In this document: one piece after another, positions 1-6,059 of the stretch | How the letters are laid out: every line of letters starts with the position of its first letter | Numbering within the stretch: position 1 is the first letter of the stretch | Assembly (NCBI GenBank): GCA_028707105.1 | Contig: JAQTUY010000078.1 | Coordinates: 1,387-7,445 of the forward strand | Source of the DNA: Candidatus Omnitrophota bacterium | GTDB taxonomy: Bacteria; Omnitrophota; Koll11; Gygaellales; JAQTUY01 | Reading direction: 5' to 3' | DNA length: 6,059 bases | Notes under the pieces: generated by a model | Told to the model about the DNA's origin: nothing | The model's database searches: none | The model's input: only the letters and a program-made list of their open reading frames with translations | Made by a program: the position numbers and the translations under genes

Positions 1-96
1 AGGTATTCCGCCGACGAGGCCCAAAACCAAAAAAATCCAGGCAGCAAATTTTACCACTGCGCTGGATGTTTCTAAAAATTCTAGATGTTGTCGCAT
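1..96 (-). CDS. N-terminal fragment of a small membrane protein, function unknown
   Basis: Read on the minus strand, an ATG at 96-94 opens a frame that stays open for 32 codons to the window edge. Residues 1-16 are polar and helix-like (MRQHLEFLETSSAVVK). From about residue 17 the chain becomes a hydrophobic stretch rich in Phe, Trp, Leu, Val and Gly, ending LVGGIP, which looks like the start of a transmembrane helix after a short cytosolic segment. A perfect AGGAGG sits 4 nt upstream, which fixes the start. The layout (charged N-terminus, then a helix ending in a Gly pair) recalls small uncharacterised inner-membrane proteins, but I cannot name a family. Most of the gene is outside the window. 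It lies downstream of the tRNA on the same strand with no clear terminator between them, so read-through from the tRNA promoter is possible. Confidence 0.75.
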   Translation of the reverse strand, partial: MRQHLEFLETSSAVVKFAAWIFLVLGLVGGIP

Positions 97-100
97 TAAA

Positions 101-106
101 CCTCCT
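101..106 (-). promoter_or_regulatory. Shine-Dalgarno site of the minus-strand membrane gene
   Basis: The minus strand reads AGGAGG, then TTTA, then ATG. The match to the anti-Shine-Dalgarno sequence is perfect. The 4 nt spacing is short but workable, and it decides the start of the partial gene at the left edge. Confidence 0.75.
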
Positions 107-171
107 GATTATTTTTACCACAAACCCTAAAACAATGCAAGGTTTTTTTAGTTTATAATACAGCAGCCCGT

Positions 172-200
172 AACCGGCCTATGCTTCGCAGGACTCGGTT
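172..200. repeat. Imperfect inverted repeat between the tRNA and the membrane gene
   Basis: AACCG at 172-176 pairs with CGGTT at 196-200. Inside it, CC..TGC pairs with GCA-GG around a TTC loop, with a two-base bulge and a small internal loop. The structure lies just 3' of the tRNA on the minus strand but is followed by no T-run on that strand, so it is a poor intrinsic terminator. It may be an RNA-processing hairpin or a copy of a dispersed intergenic repeat. The rest of 97-213 shows only AT-rich sequence and no gene. Confidence 0.35.
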
Positions 201-213
201 GACCACAAGTAAA

Positions 214-288
214 TAGCCCCAACCGGATTTGAACCGGTGTTTAATGGCTGAGAACCATTCGTCCTAGACCAGGCTAGACGATGGGGCC
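214..288 (-). tRNA. tRNA-Glu (anticodon CUC)
   Basis: The minus strand folds into a complete cloverleaf of 75 nt. The acceptor stem is GGCCCCA with TGGGGCT, including a G-U pair at 1-72. The D stem is GTCT with GGAC around an 11-base loop. The anticodon stem AATGG/CCATT encloses the loop TTCTCAG, giving anticodon CTC, which reads the Glu codon GAG. The variable loop is AAAC. The T stem is ACCGG/CCGGT with loop TTCAAAT. The discriminator is A. The 5' start with its CATCGTCTAG pattern is typical of bacterial tRNA-Glu. The 3' CCA is not encoded (the next bases are TTT), so it must be added by a nucleotidyltransferase. A strong promoter lies immediately upstream. Confidence 0.95.
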
Positions 289-297
289 TTGTTGTAA

Positions 298-325
298 ATA
301 ATACCATATTTTATACTTGCGTCAA
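298..325 (-). promoter_or_regulatory. Sigma-70-type promoter of the tRNA-Glu gene
   Basis: On the minus strand, TTGACG (320-325) is followed after 16 nt by TATTAT (298-303). The -10 box is preceded by TGG, which is an extended -10. Transcription would start near 291, leaving only a few nucleotides of leader before the mature tRNA 5' end at 288. This is the usual arrangement for a single bacterial tRNA gene. Confidence 0.7.
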
Positions 326-337
326 TAATTTTATTGA
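322..337. repeat. 16-bp palindrome between divergent promoters
   Basis: TCAATAA at 322-328 and TTATTGA at 331-337 are exact inverted copies separated by TT. The arms overlap the -35 boxes of the minus-strand tRNA promoter and the plus-strand operon promoter. Part of the symmetry follows from each promoter having a TTGA in its -35 box, but the ATAA extension is not required by that. It could be an operator that controls both promoters, or coincidence in an AT-rich spacer. Confidence 0.4.
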
Positions 338-362
338 ACAAGCTTTCCTTTTCGTATACAAT
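334..362 (+). promoter_or_regulatory. Sigma-70-type promoter of the signalling operon
   Basis: TTGAAC (334-339), a 17 nt spacer and TACAAT (357-362) make a near-consensus housekeeping promoter. The expected start of transcription, 6 to 8 nt after the -10 box, falls at about 369-371, on or next to the ATG of the FIST gene. This implies a leaderless or almost leaderless transcript. No other clear promoter is seen between the downstream genes, which fits one transcription unit. Confidence 0.7.
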
Positions 363-370
363 AGCTGAAT

Positions 371-1585
371 ATGAAAGTCGGCATAGGGGTCGGCACCCAA
401 AGAGATATTCTTTCCTGCGTTAAAGAAGCGGCTGAACAAGCCAGAAGCAAGCTGGGAAAAAGCAGGATCGACCTGGCGATATTATTCAGCTCCGCTGATA
501 TGGCCAGCCCCTCCCTTCTTAAGACCGCTTCCGAGAAGCTCGGCGATATATCGCTGGTCGGATGCAGCGGCGCGGCAGTGATCTCAAGCCTGGGGATCCA
601 TCATCACGCCCTGGCAATAGCGCTGATCAGTTCCGAAGATACCGTAACCCTGAACACCTCTTACGTCAAAGACGTCTCCTCCAAAACTCCCTTTACCGCC
701 GGCCGGGAACTAAGCGACAAGATACAGATGGATTTCAGATCCGGGCATAAAGAACTACTCACCGTCTTCAGCGACGGGACCATCAATGACAGCTATAAAT
801 TTATCTTGGGATTACAGGAGAATTTCGGTACAATATTCCCTATGATAGGCGGCCTGGCATCGGATAACCTGCGATTCCGTAAAACTTACCTCTATTTTAA
901 CCGCACGCTTTTAAACGACGCGGCCACGGGAATACTTTGGGGAGGAAAGTTCAGCTTCGGGCTCGGGATAAGGCACGGTTTCAGCCCGATCGGGAAGCAC
1001 CGCGTGATCACCCGCGGCCATGACAATATCATAGAAACTATCAACAACAAGCCTGCCGTCAGCCTCTATGAAGAATACTTCGCGATGTCCTTCTCCCAAT
1101 TAAAAAGCGAGATAAGAACCATCTCGCGCATTTATCCCATAGGCGTATATCTTGACAATGAAAAAGAATACCTGATCCGCTGTGTCACCGGCGTTGAGGA
1201 AAACGGCTCGTTAATATGCCGCGGAGACATCATGAACGGCGCCACGCTCCGGATGATGATCGGCACCAAAGAACGCTTCATCGAGGCGGCGGGCCAGGCA
1301 ACAGAAGACGCCAAGCAAGACCTGACTATGGCAAAATTCGGCACGACCTACGAGCAGTCGCCTAAAGTAGACCTGGCGCTGGTTTTTAGTTCGGCTTTCA
1401 GATACACGTTCCTGAAAAAAAACATAGTGGAAGAATTAAAAGAAATGCAAAGGTCGCTCGGATCCACGACCCCTATTTTAGGCGTATACACCTACGGTGA
1501 GTTTGCTCCGCTTAAGGGGGTCGGCTCTAAAGGGCAGGCTTATTATCAAAATAATTCCATCGCAGTATTGACGCTGGGGTCATAA
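371..1585 (+). CDS. Stand-alone FIST-domain sensory protein
   Basis: The 404 residues form a FIST_N domain (about 25-215) followed by a FIST_C domain (about 225-390). Visible family signatures are the N-terminal VGIGVG strand, the Gly-Cys-Ser-Gly turn at 64-67, GGLASD at 160-165, and the C-terminal GVYTYGEFAP (371-380) followed by a hydrophobic strand SIAVLTL. There is no signal peptide or membrane helix, so the protein is cytosolic. FIST domains are proposed to sense small ligands, possibly amino acids, and are often fused to histidine kinases, chemoreceptors or cyclases; here the domain is separate. The kinase gene starts 2 nt after the stop, so the two are surely co-transcribed and probably partners (inference). 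The start is fixed by the conserved first strand. No Shine-Dalgarno precedes it, and the promoter -10 box lies only 8 nt upstream, so translation is probably from a leaderless mRNA. The ligand is unknown. Confidence 0.93.
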   Translation: MKVGIGVGTQRDILSCVKEAAEQARSKLGKSRIDLAILFSSADMASPSLLKTASEKLGDISLVGCSGAAVISSLGIHHHALAIALISSEDTVTLNTSYVKDVSSKTPFTAGRELSDKIQMDFRSGHKELLTVFSDGTINDSYKFILGLQENFGTIFPMIGGLASDNLRFRKTYLYFNRTLLNDAATGILWGGKFSFGLGIRHGFSPIGKHRVITRGHDNIIETINNKPAVSLYEEYFAMSFSQLKSEIRTISRIYPIGVYLDNEKEYLIRCVTGVEENGSLICRGDIMNGATLRMMIGTKERFIEAAGQATEDAKQDLTMAKFGTTYEQSPKVDLALVFSSAFRYTFLKKNIVEELKEMQRSLGSTTPILGVYTYGEFAPLKGVGSKGQAYYQNNSIAVLTLGS

Positions 1586-1587
1586 TA

Positions 1588-3096
1588 ATGTCTAATACGA
1601 TATATTTCCTGGGGCTGGCCGGTTTCTCCGCGATCATTTACCTCTCGATCACGCTGATAACGAAGATGGAAAGGGTCAAGCTGCTGCAGCAAAACGTGCG
1701 CAAGCTGGAGGGCGTCCTGAACGAACTGGATGAACAGGCAAAGCTGATCGTGCGCACGGATATGGAATTAAACCGCACCCAGGAAGACCTGGATAAAAAG
1801 ATCCGCGACCTTTACGCCCTGCACCGCCTCTCGCAGACCATCAGTACTACGCTTGAGGAATCCCAGATATTCAAAAGGATCCGCGAAAGCCACCCGGACG
1901 AACTTGGTTTTGAGAAAATACTGCTGATCTTCTGGGACTATAAAGAAAAAAAATTCCATGCCTCGATGACGATGGGATATACCCAGGAAAACACGGATTC
2001 ATTACTGTTCAACCTGAACCTCGACAAGGAATTTTATGTATCACTGCTCAAGAGCGAACGAACCATCTCCTCCCTCTCCCTGCAAGAAGACTTAACATCC
2101 AGGGAAAAAGTAAATAACATGTTCGAAGTAATATCATTCGTAATATCTCCCGTCCTGCCTAAAGAAGGCAACCACGGCCTTCTTTTCATGGGGACCGATT
2201 CCCCGGAAAAGGCGCTGACCGAAGGAGACGAGGAATCGATCACGATCCTGGCCAACCAGATCGGACAGGGGCTGGAGAACGCCCGCCTTTTTGAGACCGC
2301 CTGGAACGCGCAGCAGGAGGCGGAAGCAAAGGCAGATGAGAAAACGCGCGAATCGACCATGGCGCTGGAGCAGGTGGAAAAGATCAGCCGCAGGAAAAGC
2401 GAATTCATCTCGGCTGTCGCCCACGAATTAAGGACCCCCCTTACCTCTATCAAAGGCTACGCCGCGATATTGGCAACCGGTAAGCTGGGGGAAATACCTC
2501 AAGCCGTCAAAGAACGCCTGGAAAAAGTCAATCTTCACGCCGATGAACTGGTTAACCTGATCAACGACCTTCTGGATATCTCCAGGCTGGAATCCGGAAA
2601 AACCATTATTCATTTTGAGCCGGCGGACCTCAAGAATATAACCGATAAGGTAGCCGACATGCTCTCAGTACAGGCAAAAGAAAAGGGAATAGAGATAGTC
2701 GTAAATTTACAGCAGGATCACAGCGTCAACGTAGATAGGCTGCAGACTGAGCGCGTCTTTATAAACCTTATCAGTAACGCCCTTAAATTCACCCCCGCGC
2801 AGGGGAAGATCACGATCAGCGCTCATCCGAAAAAAGATTTTGTCCAGATCGATATCGCCGACACCGGCATCGGGATACCGCCCGAGGCCCAGGAAGCGAT
2901 CTTTGAAGAATTCTACCGCGTGGATAATTCCATAAACCAGGACACCAAAGGGACCGGCTTAGGCTTAAGCCTGGTAAAGAATATCATTGAAGCTCACGGC
3001 GGGACCATCTGGGTAAAAAGCAAGCCGCAGGAAGGCTCGTGTTTTAGTTTCCTTCTGCCGGCCGTTGAGACACTTACACCTGATAAGGAGGCTTAA
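1588..3096 (+). CDS. Membrane-anchored GAF-domain sensor histidine kinase
   Basis: One hydrophobic helix (about 4-24) anchors the N-terminus and only a few residues could be outside, so sensing is cytosolic. A coiled coil (about 27-75) leads into a GAF-like domain (about 76-235), then a second helical linker rich in Ala, Glu and Lys. The HisKA domain carries HELRTP with phospho-acceptor H279. The HATPase_c domain shows the N box (393-401, N397), G1 box DTGIG (425-429), F-box-like FEEFYR (439-444) and G2 box GTGLGL (455-460). All catalytic motifs are intact, so an active autokinase is expected. There is no fused receiver; the next gene supplies a REC domain 7 nt downstream and is the likely phosphoryl target. 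The preceding FIST gene is the likely sensory partner. The upstream ribosome site is weak (TGGGG at about 1575-1579), and translation is probably coupled to the FIST stop. The GAF ligand cannot be told from sequence. Confidence 0.95.
   Translation: MSNTIYFLGLAGFSAIIYLSITLITKMERVKLLQQNVRKLEGVLNELDEQAKLIVRTDMELNRTQEDLDKKIRDLYALHRLSQTISTTLEESQIFKRIRESHPDELGFEKILLIFWDYKEKKFHASMTMGYTQENTDSLLFNLNLDKEFYVSLLKSERTISSLSLQEDLTSREKVNNMFEVISFVISPVLPKEGNHGLLFMGTDSPEKALTEGDEESITILANQIGQGLENARLFETAWNAQQEAEAKADEKTRESTMALEQVEKISRRKSEFISAVAHELRTPLTSIKGYAAILATGKLGEIPQAVKERLEKVNLHADELVNLINDLLDISRLESGKTIIHFEPADLKNITDKVADMLSVQAKEKGIEIVVNLQQDHSVNVDRLQTERVFINLISNALKFTPAQGKITISAHPKKDFVQIDIADTGIGIPPEAQEAIFEEFYRVDNSINQDTKGTGLGLSLVKNIIEAHGGTIWVKSKPQEGSCFSFLLPAVETLTPDKEA
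3085..3091 (+). promoter_or_regulatory. Shine-Dalgarno site of the response regulator
   Basis: AAGGAGG lies inside the last codons of the kinase gene, 12 nt before the ATG at 3104. The spacing is somewhat long, but this strong site supports 3104 over an upstream in-frame TTG at 3065, which precedes the site and would add 13 unconserved residues to the receiver domain. Confidence 0.65.
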
Positions 3097-3103
3097 AAAA
3101 AAT

Positions 3104-4039
3104 ATGGCGCCCAAGATATTGATCGCGGACGACGAACCGGATATACGGGACGTCTTAAAAATAACACTTTCGGAAGAGAATTACACAATTCTAGAGGCTG
3201 GCGACGGAGAAGAAGCGCTTAAAATAATCACTTCTAAACCGCTGGACCTGGTGCTCCTTGATTACAAAATGCCAAAGATGGACGGCAGGGAAGTCTGCCG
3301 CCGGGTCAAAAGCGATCTGCTCCTGAGGCACCTGCCAATCATCATGGTCACGGGAAAAAGCGAGGTTTCGGATAAAGTCGGAGGGCTGGACGCCGGAGCG
3401 GACGATTATATCACCAAGCCTTTCGAACCCCAGGAACTCCTGGCGCGCATCAGGATGGTCCTGCGGCGCACCGAAAGAGACCTGGAAGCAAATCCGCTTA
3501 CCAAACTGCCCGGCAACGTCTCTATTTTAAACGAGCTTTCACAGCGCCTGGAAAGCAAAAAACTATTTGCCGTAGCCTACGCCGACCTGGATAAATTCAA
3601 ATCTTACAATGACACCTACGGCTTTGAGCACGGGGATGACGTAATCCGCGAAACCGCCCGCATCCTTATACGCGCGGTGCAAGAAGAGGGCAACCCCGGA
3701 GACTTTATCGGGCATATCGGAGGAGACGATTTTGTGATCATATCCACTCCGGATGTAGTAGATAAAATATGCTACAAGGTCCTGGACCAATTCGAAAGCA
3801 CCTCCCCTTCATTCTATAACGACGAGGACAAGGCAAAAGGTTATATTGTCGCTGTTGACCGTAAAGGAGAGCAGCAAAACGTTCCTCTTATTTCAATATC
3901 CATAGGCGTGGTAACGAATGAAAAACGCGAGATCGCTCATGTGGCGCAAATCGGAGAGATCGGCGCGGAACTGAAAAGCTACGCCAAGCGCCTGGAAAGA
4001 AGCAACTACATCAAGGACCAGCGGCAGGAGACAAACTAG
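3104..4039 (+). CDS. Response regulator with REC and degenerate GGDEF-like domain
   Basis: The 311 residues begin with a complete receiver domain (about 3-122): acidic pair D9/D10, phospho-acceptor D53, switch T83 and K105 in ITKPF. A linker with PLTKLPGN (131-138) leads to a GGDEF-fold domain (about 131-305). DLDKFKSYND (161-170) keeps the first metal-binding Asp, but the usual GHxxGD is GFEHGD (173-178) and the signature is GGDDF (206-210), with Asp in place of the catalytic Glu. No RxxD inhibitory site precedes it (GHI is found instead). The stretch between GGDDF and the SISIGVV strand is about 12 residues longer than usual. The protein therefore resembles PleD-like cyclases, but is probably inactive, GTP-binding only, or of altered specificity (inference). 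It lies 7 nt after the kinase and is its likely partner. ATG 3104 is preferred because MAPKILIADD is a normal REC start. Confidence 0.92.
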   Translation: MAPKILIADDEPDIRDVLKITLSEENYTILEAGDGEEALKIITSKPLDLVLLDYKMPKMDGREVCRRVKSDLLLRHLPIIMVTGKSEVSDKVGGLDAGADDYITKPFEPQELLARIRMVLRRTERDLEANPLTKLPGNVSILNELSQRLESKKLFAVAYADLDKFKSYNDTYGFEHGDDVIRETARILIRAVQEEGNPGDFIGHIGGDDFVIISTPDVVDKICYKVLDQFESTSPSFYNDEDKAKGYIVAVDRKGEQQNVPLISISIGVVTNEKREIAHVAQIGEIGAELKSYAKRLERSNYIKDQRQETN

Positions 4040-4052
4040 CTCTATCAGGCCA

Positions 4053-4058
4053 AAGGAG
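4053..4058 (+). promoter_or_regulatory. Shine-Dalgarno site deciding a TTG start
   Basis: AAGGAG lies 10 nt before the TTG at 4069. It is the only good ribosome site in the 29 nt gap after the response regulator. The frame has a stop at 4060-4062 and no ATG until well inside the membrane domain (about codon 150), so this site and the TTG define the start of the phosphatase gene. Confidence 0.65.
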
Positions 4059-4068
4059 ATAAAACGAC

Positions 4069-6059
4069 TTGTATTATAATTTACGGGATGTTGGCTTACA
4101 TCTTGCGGCTTTTTTGAACTTCCTTTTGGGAATTTTCGTACTTTGCAAAAATACTAGATCATCCAGGCACATTTCGCTTTTTCTCCTTTCCTGCTCCGTC
4201 GGGTTGTGGACTCTAGAAGTCGATTATTTTTTACTCACGCCCTCCATAAAACTGGCTTATTTTTGGATTCACGCTGTAGCCGTAACCATCTCCCTCATAA
4301 GTATTACTTTTTACCACCTAGTACTTACTTTCCAATATGAAAAAATCTCCTTATACAAGAATAAACTGTTGTTGGCCTATTCCCTCCCTATTGCCATACT
4401 CTTAGGTTCTTTTATACCTCATTTCTATATCAAAGATATCATAGTGCATTCTTGGGGCAAAGAAAATATCCTGGGAATCGGATTTTATATTGTTTATTTC
4501 ATATATGGCTTTTATATGGTTCTCGCTTTTATAAATCTTTTGATATCCTTTAAGATAAGTGTGGGCAGGAAAAAGAACCAAATAAAATATATTATTTACA
4601 GTACTATTTTTGCTGCTATTTGGGGAACATTTTTTAACTGGGTACTAGTCTTATTTGGTAACTATAGATATATCTGGGTCGGTCCGTACGGTACATTCGT
4701 GCTTGTGGCCAGTATTTTTTATTCCATAGTCAAACACCGCCTCTTAGACATAGACACTGTCATACACAGAACTATCCTATGGTTACTTACTATCCTTATA
4801 TTAATAATACCTATAGGTTTAATTCACGGCTTGCTTAGAATAGGAATGGCCAAATTACCATTAATTTGGGTAATAACCATCGATACTTTGATCCTAATTG
4901 CTTTCCTATTTTATTATCACAGGCTAAAGCCTAAAATAGATCATTTCTTCAGGAGACGCAAATACGATTATTATGCGGTATTGGCCGAAATCGGGCAAAA
5001 AATCGGCAGCGAACTGGATATAGATAGTGTAGTAAACCGGCTTTTTAAGGAATTAAAAGATATCTTATATATACGAAACGGATTAGTGTTGGTTCAACAA
5101 TCCGGACAACTTGATTATGAGGAAATCGGGAACGTAGGTTATGAAAGAATTTCGAACGACCGAAAAGTTGATAAAGCGCTTGTTACTTATCAATCTACCT
5201 TGGGTCAATGGGTTAATATAAACCAAAGAATCGTAGAGAAAGAGCAAGTTGAGATTGACCCTCAATATGAATCTATAAAGCAAGAGGTGCTTTATTTTAT
5301 GAATAAAAACTCGTTAGAAGTAACTATACCGGTCGTTCTAGAGAATAAAGTTAACGCATTGGTGGGTATCGGGAAGAAAGATAATCTCCAGGCTTATACT
5401 CTTAAAGATATCGAACTTCTAGAACACCTTGGCAAACAAATCGGCATCACCATTGATAATGCCCTTCATCACGAAGATATCGTAGAAAAAGAACGTTTGG
5501 CCGAAGAGTTAAGGCTTGGCCGGGAAATCCAGATGGCCCTTCTTCCTCAGGAAACACCAACGATTCCGGGGCTTACCGTTTACGGCCTCATGCAACCAGC
5601 TAAAGAAATAGGCGGAGATTATTACGATTTTATCACATTGACCAAACAAAATTCGCTTGCCATAGTCATCGGAGACGTATCCGGAAAAGGTGTTGCGGCA
5701 GGGCTTTTAATGGCTATGGCCAAGACGGCTATTCATACCATATCTCAAGAAGAACCTTCTCCAAGGCAAGTCCTGATCAAAACCAATCAGATACTCTATA
5801 AACACCTTGGCTCCCAGAAATTTATGACGATGCTCTATCTGAGTTGGAACGCTCAAACCAGAACGTTAAGTTATTCTTCAGCTGGTCATGAACATATCCT
5901 GGTCTATAGGGCCGATACTAAAAAAGTAGAGTCGATCCTAAGCGGAGGATTCATGTTAGGGATGATGCCTGACATAGAACACTTTCTGGAAGACAACAAT
6001 CTTGATTTTAACCCACGAGATAAGATAATTCTCTATACGGACGGAGTAACTGAGGCTCA
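4069..6059 (+). CDS. Multi-pass membrane GAF-SpoIIE (PP2C-type) protein phosphatase, 3' end missing
   Basis: A frame from TTG 4069 stays open for 663 codons to the window edge. The first 284 residues hold about nine hydrophobic helices; the KHRLLDID motif (222-229) and the exit segment LKPKIDHFFRRRKYDYY (286-302) match the N-terminal membrane module (HisKA_7TM-like) of many bacterial sensor kinases and phosphatases. A GAF domain spans about 305-466, then a short helix. The SpoIIE/PP2C domain starts near 485 with REIQMALLP and shows GGDYYDF (515-521), GDVSGKG (535-541), SAGHE (604-608) and LYTDGVTEA (655-663), all with the metal-binding Asp residues (D517, D536, D658). Enzymes of this class remove phosphate from Ser/Thr of anti-sigma-factor antagonists. 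A STAS or anti-sigma target is not visible here. The gene follows the regulator after 29 nt. Its membrane half is far more AT-rich than the genes before it. Confidence 0.92.
   Translation, partial: MYYNLRDVGLHLAAFLNFLLGIFVLCKNTRSSRHISLFLLSCSVGLWTLEVDYFLLTPSIKLAYFWIHAVAVTISLISITFYHLVLTFQYEKISLYKNKLLLAYSLPIAILLGSFIPHFYIKDIIVHSWGKENILGIGFYIVYFIYGFYMVLAFINLLISFKISVGRKKNQIKYIIYSTIFAAIWGTFFNWVLVLFGNYRYIWVGPYGTFVLVASIFYSIVKHRLLDIDTVIHRTILWLLTILILIIPIGLIHGLLRIGMAKLPLIWVITIDTLILIAFLFYYHRLKPKIDHFFRRRKYDYYAVLAEIGQKIGSELDIDSVVNRLFKELKDILYIRNGLVLVQQSGQLDYEEIGNVGYERISNDRKVDKALVTYQSTLGQWVNINQRIVEKEQVEIDPQYESIKQEVLYFMNKNSLEVTIPVVLENKVNALVGIGKKDNLQAYTLKDIELLEHLGKQIGITIDNALHHEDIVEKERLAEELRLGREIQMALLPQETPTIPGLTVYGLMQPAKEIGGDYYDFITLTKQNSLAIVIGDVSGKGVAAGLLMAMAKTAIHTISQEEPSPRQVLIKTNQILYKHLGSQKFMTMLYLSWNAQTRTLSYSSAGHEHILVYRADTKKVESILSGGFMLGMMPDIEHFLEDNNLDFNPRDKIILYTDGVTEA

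Noticed and set aside
112..140. Minus-strand promoter TTGCAT, 17 nt, TAAAAA for the left-edge gene
   Set aside because: Its expected start of transcription falls inside the AGGAGG ribosome site (101-106), so the transcript would lose the site that clearly defines the gene. Sequence is AT-rich, making chance matches likely.
128..150. Possible plus-strand terminator: weak repeat followed by a run of seven T
   Set aside because: The arms pair over only four to six A/T-rich bases with a long loop, and no plus-strand gene precedes it in the window.
2034..2453. Minus-strand open frame of 139 codons inside the kinase gene
   Set aside because: It is antisense to the GAF and HisKA coding region, Ser/Cys/Phe-rich as expected of a shadow frame, and has no recognisable domain.
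3065..3103. Upstream TTG start for the response regulator
   Set aside because: It would add 13 basic, unconserved residues, overlaps the kinase by 32 nt, and lies upstream of the strong AAGGAGG that serves ATG 3104.
4040..4068. Possible terminator or promoter between the regulator and the phosphatase
   Set aside because: The gap is 29 nt, holds a ribosome site and no GC-rich hairpin with a T-run, so a continuing operon is the simpler reading.
5083..5283. Minus-strand open frame of 66 codons inside the phosphatase gene
   Set aside because: It lies antisense to the GAF domain of an uninterrupted coding frame and shows no family features.

Overview
The window looks like a piece of a Gram-negative-type bacterial genome from an environmental lineage, plausibly Candidatus Omnitrophota or a related uncultured phylum. 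That placement is an inference from gene content, mixed GC, an Omnitrophota-like membrane-protein N-terminus and a tRNA without an encoded CCA. It is not proven by a marker gene.

Layout. At the left edge, on the minus strand, lies the first 32 codons of a small membrane protein (1-96) with a perfect AGGAGG ribosome binding site. Upstream of it, also on the minus strand, is a tRNA-Glu(CUC) gene (214-288). Its good promoter (TTGACG, 16 nt, extended -10 TATTAT) faces away from the rest of the window. A back-to-back, near-consensus plus-strand promoter (TTGAAC, 17 nt, TACAAT) begins 8 nt from the tRNA -35 box and drives what looks like one signalling operon.

The operon runs from 371 to the right edge with gaps of 2, 7 and 29 nt. 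It encodes (1) a stand-alone cytosolic FIST sensory protein (404 aa); (2) a membrane-anchored hybrid of coiled coil, GAF, HisKA and HATPase_c, that is, a sensor histidine kinase with no periplasmic sensor (502 aa); (3) a response regulator with an intact REC domain fused to a degenerate GGDEF-like domain (311 aa); and (4) a multi-pass membrane protein with a HisKA_7TM-like N-terminus, a GAF domain and a SpoIIE/PP2C phosphatase domain. The last gene starts at a TTG codon (4069) and is cut by the window end.

How they may work together (inference): the FIST protein binds a small ligand and informs the kinase. The kinase phosphorylates D53 of the regulator, whose GGDEF-like output is probably catalytically dead or altered. 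The membrane phosphatase, by family analogy, dephosphorylates an anti-sigma-factor antagonist, linking the two-component pathway to a partner switch. The first three genes are GC-rich in sampled stretches, whereas the membrane half of the fourth is strikingly AT-rich, suggesting a different history. The mRNA of the first gene appears leaderless. No mobile element, CRISPR array or gene-free stretch longer than 300 bases is present; the longest non-coding stretch without an assigned gene is the 117 nt at 97-213.
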